Shown: piece after piece, positions 7,947 through 14,755 of the stretch
How positions within the stretch are numbered: the first letter of the stretch is position 1
Layout: the number at the start of each line of letters is the position of its first letter
Assembly: GCA_963677375.2 (NCBI GenBank)
Contig: CAXXIF010000004.1
Span: 496,001-560,000 of the forward strand
Length of the DNA stretch: 64,000 bases
Direction: 5' to 3'
DNA from: Pseudaeromonas sp963677375
GTDB lineage: Bacteria; Pseudomonadota; Gammaproteobacteria; Enterobacterales; Aeromonadaceae
The notes under the pieces: generated by a model
The model's database searches: none
The model's input: only the letters and a program-made list of their open reading frames with translations
Told to the model about the DNA's origin: nothing
Translations under genes and position numbers: made by a program

Positions 7947-10340
7947 ATGGGATATCAGGTATTGGCGCGGAAGTGGCGTCCCCACTCGTTTCATGAGGTG
8001 GTTGGTCAACAGCATGTGCTGACAGCGCTGATCAATGCTCTGGATCAGGGACGTCTGCATCACGCCTACCTGCTCAGTGGTACTCGCGGCGTGGGCAAAA
8101 CCACCATAGCCCGTATTCTTGCCAAGTGTCTGAACTGTGAACAGGGGGTCAGTAGTACCCCTTGTGGTCAGTGCGATAGTTGTCGGGAAATCGATCAGGG
8201 AAACTTTGTCGATCTGCTGGAGATCGATGCTGCCTCACGAACCAAGGTCGAGGATACCCGTGAACTGCTGGATAACGTGCAATATCGGCCGGCACGGGGG
8301 CGTTATAAGGTCTATCTGATTGACGAAGTACACATGCTCTCCCGGCATAGCTTCAACGCCCTGCTCAAAACCCTGGAAGAGCCGCCACCCTACGTCAAGT
8401 TCCTGTTGGCAACGACAGATCCGCAAAAACTGCCGATCACGATTTTATCCCGTTGCTTGCAATTTCACCTGAAGGCGCTCAATCGCGAGCAGATTGTCTC
8501 TCAGCTGGTTCGGGTACTGGATGCAGAAGCCCAGCCTTACGAGCTACCGGCCCTGGCCGCACTGGCGAAAGCCGCCGATGGTAGTATGCGGGATGCCCTG
8601 AGCCTGACGGATCAGGCATTGGCCCATGGCAGTGGCCATGTGCATCTGGATCAGGTGCTGGCCATGTTGGGCACCCTGGACCATCGCCATCTGCATCACA
8701 TCTTGCAGTTGCTGGCTCAGTTGCAAGGGCCAGCCTTGATGGCCAAGGTGAATGAAGTCGCCCAGTTGGGGCCAGATTTTGAATTGCTCCATGCCGAACT
8801 GGCAAGCCTGCTGCATCGTATTGCGCTGGCCCAATTGCTGGGTGGCAGTGCTGATCCGCTGGCGCTGGATAGCGATCAGGTCGTTGCTCTGGCCAAGACC
8901 TTTACCGCCGAAGAGATCCAGCTCTATTACCAGATTGCCTTGACCGGGCGTCGTGAACTGCCGTTGGCACCCGATGGCCGCAGCGGTTTTGAAATGACCC
9001 TGTTGCGCATGTTGGCGTTCTCGCCGCGCAAAAGTGTCGATGTTGCTCGTCTGGCGGCATCACCGGCTCTGGCCCCGGTCGAGCGATCAACTGTCGTGGA
9101 GTCACCGGCGCCAGCAGTTAAACCCGTATCGACCGACCCATCCCCCAGTGCGCGGATGGGCTCTCACGAACAGCCGAGCTCTATCGTTACGCCAACGGCA
9201 CCTGCCGTAGCGGACTATGAGTATGTTCCGGCGACGGCCGAGGAGGATTCGGCAACTCTGGCGGCCCAGGACGCACTCTTCGCCGAACAGCAACGATTAG
9301 TGGATGAGGCGGCCAGTTGGCAGAGTTCTCCTGAGGCTATGGGAGCTCCAGAACCGCTTGTGGCGCAGAGCCAGCCGATGATAGCCAGTCAGTCCGGTAG
9401 TGGGTTAAGTCAGCTGTTGCAGGTCCGCAATCGGCTGCGTAGCCAGCAAAAAGAGGGGGCGAGTGATGCTCAATCCTCCCCAGGTGCATCCCGTGCCCAG
9501 AGCCGCTATCAGCCGCCAACAGCATCAGCAATGCCTGCGGCCGCGCCTCAGGAGGTGCCTCTCTCTCGTCCGGCAGCGCCGCCACCTTCCCGCCCAGCAC
9601 CAACCGCTGAATCACCCGCTCTCGGCGGGAAATTCGTGGGGTTGATGGACGATCTGCCGCCTTGGGAAACACCTCCGCTGGCGTCGTATCAGGAGCGGGA
9701 TATGGCGGCCTCAGCCGCTTCGGAGCCATTGTCTTCGGAGCCGTTCTCTCCAGAGCTATTGCCTCCAGATCCTCAGCCGTGGCAGCCTAGCGGGCCATTT
9801 TCTGAATCAGGAAATGGCGCAGTTAGCGAGATAGAGACCGTGGTTGTTCCACCCCCGCGTCCGGTTACTGCGGCAAAACCTATGGAGTCACCACCGGCAA
9901 GTGTCGAGCAAAGTGGACCCCAGGATGCCCGCTGGCTCTCCAATGACTTGTTGATCGGCTGCGGTGATGAATGGGCCGAGTTGATCGCCTCCTGTGGTCT
10001 GGGTGGTCGCTTACGACAATTGGCATTACAAGCCAGCCGAGATGTGGCGGGTAACGAGTGGCTGCTGACCTTGCCTGTCGAGCACCGTCATCTGGTCTCG
10101 GACAAAGCCATCGCCGCACTGGTGGAGGGTTTCTCCCGTCATCTGCAACAGCCGGTGCAGATCCGTATCGAATTAGGGGCACCAACACAGTTGACCCCCA
10201 TCCAGATTGAGCATCAGCGGTATGCCCAATTGCTGCTGGAGGCTCAGCAAGACTTGGCTCAAGATCCGCACATCCAATTTTTGATCCAACGCTTTGGTGC
10301 GCAACTGGATGCTGATAGTATTCAGCCACTAAAGCATTAG
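7947..10340 (+). CDS. dnaX: DNA polymerase III subunits tau/gamma
   Basis: DnaX is the AAA+ motor of the clamp loader. It loads the beta clamp and, as tau, ties the polymerase cores to DnaB. The N-terminal part has Walker A (GTRGVGKTT, about 45-53), the four-cysteine zinc module (CLNC...CGQCDSC, about 64-82), Walker B LIDEVHML near 125 and sensor residues. It is long, 797 residues against 643 in E. coli. The extra length is a Pro/Ser/Ala/Glu-rich linker from about 370 to 660, before the conserved C-terminal tau domain that binds polymerase. An A5-G run at codons 501-503 with a nearby stop in the -1 frame could produce a shorter gamma form. Start ATG 7947 follows AAGGA. Confidence 0.95.
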   Translation: MGYQVLARKWRPHSFHEVVGQQHVLTALINALDQGRLHHAYLLSGTRGVGKTTIARILAKCLNCEQGVSSTPCGQCDSCREIDQGNFVDLLEIDAASRTKVEDTRELLDNVQYRPARGRYKVYLIDEVHMLSRHSFNALLKTLEEPPPYVKFLLATTDPQKLPITILSRCLQFHLKALNREQIVSQLVRVLDAEAQPYELPALAALAKAADGSMRDALSLTDQALAHGSGHVHLDQVLAMLGTLDHRHLHHILQLLAQLQGPALMAKVNEVAQLGPDFELLHAELASLLHRIALAQLLGGSADPLALDSDQVVALAKTFTAEEIQLYYQIALTGRRELPLAPDGRSGFEMTLLRMLAFSPRKSVDVARLAASPALAPVERSTVVESPAPAVKPVSTDPSPSARMGSHEQPSSIVTPTAPAVADYEYVPATAEEDSATLAAQDALFAEQQRLVDEAASWQSSPEAMGAPEPLVAQSQPMIASQSGSGLSQLLQVRNRLRSQQKEGASDAQSSPGASRAQSRYQPPTASAMPAAAPQEVPLSRPAAPPPSRPAPTAESPALGGKFVGLMDDLPPWETPPLASYQERDMAASAASEPLSSEPFSPELLPPDPQPWQPSGPFSESGNGAVSEIETVVVPPPRPVTAAKPMESPPASVEQSGPQDARWLSNDLLIGCGDEWAELIASCGLGGRLRQLALQASRDVAGNEWLLTLPVEHRHLVSDKAIAALVEGFSRHLQQPVQIRIELGAPTQLTPIQIEHQRYAQLLLEAQQDLAQDPHIQFLIQRFGAQLDADSIQPLKH
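9448..9466 (+). other. Possible -1 frameshift site inside dnaX
   Basis: In frame zero the codons are CAA AAA GAG. A -1 slip on AAA would read AGA GGG GGC GAG and then TGA at 9464-9466, giving a protein of about 506 residues that resembles gamma. E. coli makes gamma by a -1 slip on A AAA AAG followed almost at once by TGA. Here the run is one A shorter and the classical heptamer is missing, so this is only a candidate. Confidence 0.35.
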
Positions 10341-10368
10341 GCGATAACCTCAACAGAAGAGAAGAGCG

Positions 10369-10698
10369 ATGTTTGGAAAAGGTGGAATGGGCAATCTGAT
10401 GAAGCAGGCGCAAGCCATGCAAGATCGTATGCAAAAGCTGCAAGAAGAGCTGGCCCAGATGGAAGTGGTCGGTGAATCGGGCGCTGGCTTGGTCAAGGTC
10501 ACCATGACGGGCAGCCACAGCGTACGCCGTGTCGCCATCGATCCGAGCTTGATGGATGATGACCAGGAGATGCTGGAAGATCTGATTGCTGCCGCATTTA
10601 ACGATGCCGTGCGTCGGGTTGAAGAGCAAAACAAGAGCAAAATGGGTGAATTGACGGGTGGTATGCAATTACCGCCGGGTTTCAAGATGCCCTTCTAA
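10369..10698 (+). CDS. ybaB: YbaB/EbfC family nucleoid-associated protein
   Basis: This 109-residue protein belongs to the YbaB/EbfC family, small dimeric DNA-binding proteins. It starts MFGKGGMGNLMKQAQ and has the helical, Met/Gln-rich N-terminal half and the central VKVTMTGSHSVRRV strand region of the family. Position between dnaX and recR is the classical arrangement and suggests a link to recombination and repair, although its exact role is unsettled. It begins 28 bases after dnaX, with an AGAAGAGAAGAG ribosome site, so the two are very likely cotranscribed. Confidence 0.93.
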   Translation: MFGKGGMGNLMKQAQAMQDRMQKLQEELAQMEVVGESGAGLVKVTMTGSHSVRRVAIDPSLMDDDQEMLEDLIAAAFNDAVRRVEEQNKSKMGELTGGMQLPPGFKMPF

Positions 10699-10707
10699 AT
10701 CGGCATG

Positions 10708-10735
10708 AAGCGGGAGATGACTCCCGCTTTTGTTT
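10708..10735 (+). terminator. Terminator or attenuator between ybaB and recR
   Basis: A 9-bp perfect stem (10708-10716 with 10721-10729, ATGA loop) is followed by TT-G-TTT. It should end part of the dnaX-ybaB transcript. recR begins 13 bases further on, so the hairpin would act as a partial terminator within the operon. Confidence 0.6.
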
Positions 10736-10747
10736 GGTGGAGTTGTC

Positions 10748-11350
10748 ATGAAGTTCAGCCCCCTGCTGGATGATCTCATCCGCGAATTGCAAGTTCTTCC
10801 CGGCGTCGGTCCCAAGTCTGCCCAACGCATGGCGTTTCAACTGCTGGAACGGGAACGTAGCCGGGGCCAAAAATTGGCCCGCACTCTGGAGCGTGCGCTG
10901 ACCGAAATTGGTCACTGCCAGCAGTGTCGCACCTTTACCGAAAATGAGTTGTGCGAGATCTGCGCCAATCCCAAACGTGCCGAGAAACGTCAGCTTTGTG
11001 TGGTGGAATCCCCGGCAGATGTGGCGGCGCTGGAACAGACTCACCTCTACTCCGGACGCTATTTTGTCCTGATGGGCCATTTGTCACCATTGGATGGTAT
11101 CGGGCCGCGGGAATTGGGTCTGGATCTGCTGGAGCAACGGCTGCAACAAGAGCCTCTGGATGAATTGATCCTGGCTACCAACCCCACCATCGAAGGGGAT
11201 GCCACCGCGTTCTATATCGCCAATCTGGCACGGCAGGTGGGCGTGGCTGTGACACGGATTGCCCACGGCGTCCCCGTCGGTGGCGAGCTGGAGCTGGTGG
11301 ATGGCACCACGCTCTCCCATTCGCTGAGTGGCCGTCGTCCACTGGAATAA
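10748..11350 (+). CDS. recR: Recombination mediator RecR
   Basis: RecR works with RecO (and RecF) to load RecA on gapped DNA. The 200-residue protein has the helix-hairpin-helix region LPGVGPKSAQRMA (about 17-29), a four-cysteine zinc finger (CQQC...CEIC, about 57-72) and a Toprim domain beginning LCVVESPADVAAL. ATG 10748 is chosen over the upstream in-frame codon at 10730 because TGGTGGAG precedes it at good spacing and the protein then starts MKFSPLLDDLI as in the family. The upstream codon would lie inside the hairpin. It is followed by a hairpin whose arm overlaps the htpG heat-shock promoter. Confidence 0.95.
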   Translation: MKFSPLLDDLIRELQVLPGVGPKSAQRMAFQLLERERSRGQKLARTLERALTEIGHCQQCRTFTENELCEICANPKRAEKRQLCVVESPADVAALEQTHLYSGRYFVLMGHLSPLDGIGPRELGLDLLEQRLQQEPLDELILATNPTIEGDATAFYIANLARQVGVAVTRIAHGVPVGGELELVDGTTLSHSLSGRRPLE

Positions 11351-11358
11351 GGTCACAT

Positions 11359-11391
11359 TTTTCAACCCCGAATTTGTCTCGGGGTTGAAAA
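11359..11391 (+). other. 13-bp hairpin after recR, overlapping the htpG -35
   Basis: Positions 11359-11371 and 11379-11391 pair perfectly (core CAACCCCGA/TCGGGGTTG). There is no T-run after the stem, so it is not a standard terminator. Its right arm contains the -35 element of the htpG promoter. Confidence 0.6.
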
Positions 11392-11413
11392 CAATCCTCT
11401 CGCCCCCCATCTA
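11384..11413 (+). promoter_or_regulatory. Sigma-32 heat-shock promoter of htpG
   Basis: GTTGAAA at 11384-11390 and CCCCATCTA at 11405-11413, 14 bases apart, match the RpoH consensus (TTGAAA and CCCCATNTA) almost exactly. The predicted start lies about 35 bases before the htpG ATG. HtpG is a known member of the heat-shock regulon, so the functional context agrees. Confidence 0.85.
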
Positions 11414-11453
11414 GCTTTCAGTCGTAACCACACATTCATCAAGGAAAGCAACG

Positions 11454-13361
11454 ATGACCGAAGCCACTCATATGGAAACCCACGGGTTTCAGACCGAAGT
11501 CAAACAACTGCTGAGCCTGATGGCGCATAGCCTCTACTCGAATAAAGAAGTCTTCCTCCGGGAGCTCATCTCCAATGCTGCCGATGCCGCCGACAAGCTG
11601 CGTTTCAAGGCGCTCTCCAATGCGGAGCTGTATGAAGATGACGGCCAGCTACGGGTTCGTCTGATCCTCGATAAAGAGAAGCAGACCTTGACGATTTCCG
11701 ATAACGGTATCGGGATGACTCGCGATCAGGCGATTGAACATCTGGGGACCATAGCCCGCTCCGGTACAGCCGAGTTTTTCAGTCATCTGTCCGGCGATCA
11801 GAGTAAAGATTCACAACTGATTGGTCAGTTTGGCGTCGGTTTCTACTCCGCCTTCATTGTCGCAGACAAAGTCACCGTATTGAGCCGTGCCGCAGGCGAA
11901 TCGAGCGAGCGGGGCGTGTGCTGGGAATCTGATGGTTCCGGCTCTTTTAGTGTGGCCGATGTGACCAAGGCCAGTCGTGGCACGGATGTCATCCTCCATC
12001 TGAAAGCCGAAGAGAGCGAGTTCCTCGACGATTGGCGCCTGCGTTCGGTGATTGGCAAATATTCCGATCACATCAGTGTGCCGGTCGAGATGTGGGAGCA
12101 GCCACAAGACGAATCGGCCGAGGGTGAAGAGAAGGTTGTGACCGCCGGCGAGTGGAAACAGGTCAACCGCGCCACGGCGCTTTGGACCCGGACTCCTCGC
12201 GATATCAAGGATGAGGAGTATCAGGAGTTCTACAAACATATCAGCCACGATTTTGAGGATGCACTGGCCTGGGCTCACAACAAGGTGGAAGGAAGTCAGG
12301 AGTACACCAGTCTGTTGTACGTTCCGGCTCGCGCGCCTTGGGATATGTGGAACCGGGAGCAGAAGCATGGTCTGAAGCTGTATGTGCAGCGCGTCTTCAT
12401 CATGGACGATGCTGAGCAGTTTATGCCGACCTACCTGCGCTTCATCAAGGGCGTGCTAGACACCAACGATCTGCCGCTGAATCTCTCCCGTGAAATTCTG
12501 CAGGAGAACAAGGTCACAGTTCAACTGCGCAAAGCCTGTACCAAGCGGGTGTTGGGGATGTTGAGCAAGTTGGCCAAAGATGATGGCGATAAGTATCAGA
12601 AGTTCTGGAGTGAATTCGGCAATGTGCTCAAAGAAGGGCCAGCCGAAGATTATGCTCACAAGGAAGAGATTGCCAAGCTGCTGCGCTTTGCTTCTACCCA
12701 TACCGAGTCTGATGCCCAGAGCGTCAGCCTGGAAGAGTATGTGGGCCGGATGAAGGAACAGCAGAGCAAGATCTATTACATCATTGCCGACAACTACACA
12801 GCGGCCAGCAAGAGCCCGCATCTGGAATTGTTACGCCAAAAGGGTGTGGAAGTGCTGCTGCTGTGGGAGCGCATCGATGAATGGTTGATGAACCATCTGA
12901 CCGAGTTTGATGGCAAGCAGTTTGTCTCCGTAACCCAAGGCGATCTGCAATTGGGCGATCTGGAAGACGACGAGAGTCGCAAGCAGCAGGAGTCTCTGGC
13001 CGAAGCCAATCAGGAGCTGGTAGCTCGCGTGCGTAAGGCGCTGACGGATAAGGTGAAGGATGTCCGCATCAGCCATCGTCTGACCTCGACACCCAGTTGC
13101 GTGGTGACTGAAGCCAATGGGATGAGCAGCCATATGATGAAACTGATGCAGGCGGCCGGGCAGCAAGTGCCGGAGCAGAAGTTCATTCTGGAGCTGAACC
13201 CCGAGCATGTCTTGTTGAAGCGGATTGACGGCATCAAGGATGAATCACTCTTTGCCGAGTGGTGCGAGTTGTTGCTGGAGCAGGCGCAACTGGCAGAACA
13301 GGGTGGTCTCAAGGACCCATCGGGCTTTGTCTCCCGCTTGAATCGACTCTTGATGGGTTAA
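11454..13361 (+). CDS. htpG: Chaperone HtpG (bacterial Hsp90)
   Basis: HtpG is the ATP-dependent Hsp90 chaperone of the cytoplasm. The 635-residue protein carries the GHKL ATP-binding motifs: LISNAADAADKLR near residue 37, SDNGIGM near 82, and GQFGVGFYSAF near 125. The middle domain includes LPLNLSREILQEN near 340. Length equals that of typical HtpG. The start follows AAGGAA at 11441-11446. It is a single-gene unit with its own sigma-32 promoter and a strong terminator. Confidence 0.97.
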   Translation: MTEATHMETHGFQTEVKQLLSLMAHSLYSNKEVFLRELISNAADAADKLRFKALSNAELYEDDGQLRVRLILDKEKQTLTISDNGIGMTRDQAIEHLGTIARSGTAEFFSHLSGDQSKDSQLIGQFGVGFYSAFIVADKVTVLSRAAGESSERGVCWESDGSGSFSVADVTKASRGTDVILHLKAEESEFLDDWRLRSVIGKYSDHISVPVEMWEQPQDESAEGEEKVVTAGEWKQVNRATALWTRTPRDIKDEEYQEFYKHISHDFEDALAWAHNKVEGSQEYTSLLYVPARAPWDMWNREQKHGLKLYVQRVFIMDDAEQFMPTYLRFIKGVLDTNDLPLNLSREILQENKVTVQLRKACTKRVLGMLSKLAKDDGDKYQKFWSEFGNVLKEGPAEDYAHKEEIAKLLRFASTHTESDAQSVSLEEYVGRMKEQQSKIYYIIADNYTAASKSPHLELLRQKGVEVLLLWERIDEWLMNHLTEFDGKQFVSVTQGDLQLGDLEDDESRKQQESLAEANQELVARVRKALTDKVKDVRISHRLTSTPSCVVTEANGMSSHMMKLMQAAGQQVPEQKFILELNPEHVLLKRIDGIKDESLFAEWCELLLEQAQLAEQGGLKDPSGFVSRLNRLLMG

Positions 13362-13390
13362 TTGTCCTGAAACCGTATGTACTGGTTCGA

Positions 13391-13418
13391 AGGCCGCGCA
13401 GTGAGCGCGGCCTTTTTT
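13391..13418 (+). terminator. htpG terminator
   Basis: GGCCGCG (13392-13398) pairs with CGCGGCC (13406-13412), followed by six T. Confidence 0.92.
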
Positions 13419-13537
13419 ATGGACGAAAAATATGAATGCTTAGGGTCGCTTGGTTAAAGGGGGCGATAGGTTTTAGTTGCTAGAATAACCAGATGACCGA
13501 CAGCAGATCCAATTGATGTGATGTTGTGCAGGCAGAC

Positions 13538-13563
13538 GTTGTGATTAGCTCAGCTGTCACAAC
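13538..13563. promoter_or_regulatory. 26-bp dyad upstream of the solute-binding protein gene
   Basis: GTTGTGA and TCACAAC face each other across a 12-base centre that is itself nearly symmetric (AGCT-C-AGCT). It lies about 70 bases before the next start codon in an otherwise empty 215-base gap. It looks like a protein operator. The spacing of 12 does not fit the CRP consensus, which needs 6. Confidence 0.4.
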
Positions 13564-13633
13564 TTGATCAACAAAACATTGCCATGTCTGAAGTGGATGA
13601 GACAATTATTTAAAGTGTCAGCAAGGAGTCACC

Positions 13634-14755
13634 ATGCGCCTATTTCATCTATTGCTTGTCCTGAGCCTGGGTTGGATTTCTCCGCTTGCCGCACAAACCC
13701 AGCCTGTTCAGACCCTGACCTTATGGAATGGCCATAGCCTGGAACATCTGCAACCGGAACTGGATCGTTTTACCAAAGCCACGGGCTTTCAGGTGGTGCA
13801 ACAGCATTTCCGGGCCGATCAATTTCGGGACAAGGTCATGTCCTCGGTACTGCTACCGGATCTCTACTTTATTCCCAGCGATCAAATCAGCAATCAGCAG
13901 GAGTATCATCTGGGGGCTTGGCCAGAGTCGATTGCAGCTGATTTCGGGTTGCGGGAGGATGGCCGCTTGCACGGGATTTGGTACGGCATACCGATCAATA
14001 TGGGCAATCAGCTGATGTTCTATTACCGCAAGGACAAGGTGAAACCCGCGCTGTCGATAGAGGCCATCCCGGATAAACAATTAGCGTGGCCGCGCGAGCA
14101 GGCCTTCTGGTTTATGACGTTTTTGACGGCCAATGGGGGCTGGCCGTTACAGGATGATCGCTTTACGTTGAATACGCCGTCTATGGTGGCGGCACTGCAA
14201 CAGTATAAGAAAGAGATTGCGCGCTTTCCGGCCAGTGACTGTGAACTGCTCTGCAACGAACAGGCCTTCATCAAGGGAGACGTCTCCTATTTAATGGATG
14301 GTGATTGGGCCTACCAGATGTTGCATGATGTGCTGGGGGACAAGTTAGGGGTGGCCTTGTTACCGACTCTGGGAGGTAACCCCATGACACCGCTGAGTAG
14401 CTCCTATGTATTGGCCTTCCGCGCCGATATATCACCTGCCAAACGGCAGGCCGCGGTCGAACTGGCTCGCTTCCTGTTGTCGGATCGTAGCCAGCACTCC
14501 TTGTATGAACGATCCAATCTCTTCCCGGCAGTGAGTCATGTGATCACCCAGTTGGGAAGCAAGATGTCGAGTGATATGAAAACTATGCACCAGCAACTCC
14601 TGCTCAGTAAAGCCATGCCCAATGATCGGAAGATGCTGATCGTCTGGTTGGTCATGGGCAAGACTCTCAAGTTATTCCTGGTTGGCGAATATGATGCGGT
14701 TGAGGCGGCGCAGAACATGCAGTCGATGGCGGAAGAAGAGGGGCGGCAGCAATGA
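13634..14755 (+). CDS. Periplasmic solute-binding protein, sugar type, paired with a diguanylate cyclase
   Basis: This 373-residue protein has a signal peptide (about 20 residues, ending PLAA before QTQPVQ) and reads as a family 1 extracellular solute-binding protein of the MalE type: an N-terminal LTLWNGHSLEHLQPE strand-helix, GIPINMGNQLMFYYRKD near residue 120, and a typical GDVSYLMDGDWAY segment near 215. No permease or ATPase gene is near it. Instead its stop overlaps the start of a membrane GGDEF protein (ATGA), so it is likely a sensor subunit that presents a ligand to that enzyme, as NspS does for MbaA in Vibrio. The ligand cannot be deduced. The ATG follows AAGGAG. The gene sits between htpG and adk, which are usually adjacent. 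Confidence 0.8.
   Translation: MRLFHLLLVLSLGWISPLAAQTQPVQTLTLWNGHSLEHLQPELDRFTKATGFQVVQQHFRADQFRDKVMSSVLLPDLYFIPSDQISNQQEYHLGAWPESIAADFGLREDGRLHGIWYGIPINMGNQLMFYYRKDKVKPALSIEAIPDKQLAWPREQAFWFMTFLTANGGWPLQDDRFTLNTPSMVAALQQYKKEIARFPASDCELLCNEQAFIKGDVSYLMDGDWAYQMLHDVLGDKLGVALLPTLGGNPMTPLSSSYVLAFRADISPAKRQAAVELARFLLSDRSQHSLYERSNLFPAVSHVITQLGSKMSSDMKTMHQQLLLSKAMPNDRKMLIVWLVMGKTLKLFLVGEYDAVEAAQNMQSMAEEEGRQQ

Noticed and set aside
9463..9645. Plus-1 frame open for 60 codons inside dnaX
   Set aside because: It would be the product of a +1 shift after the A-run, but it is long, Arg/Pro/His-rich and unlike any gamma tail. The -1 frame with a near stop is the better candidate.
13538..13563. CRP binding site
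   Set aside because: TGTGA and TCACA are present but 12 bases apart; the CRP site needs 6. It is kept only as an unassigned dyad.
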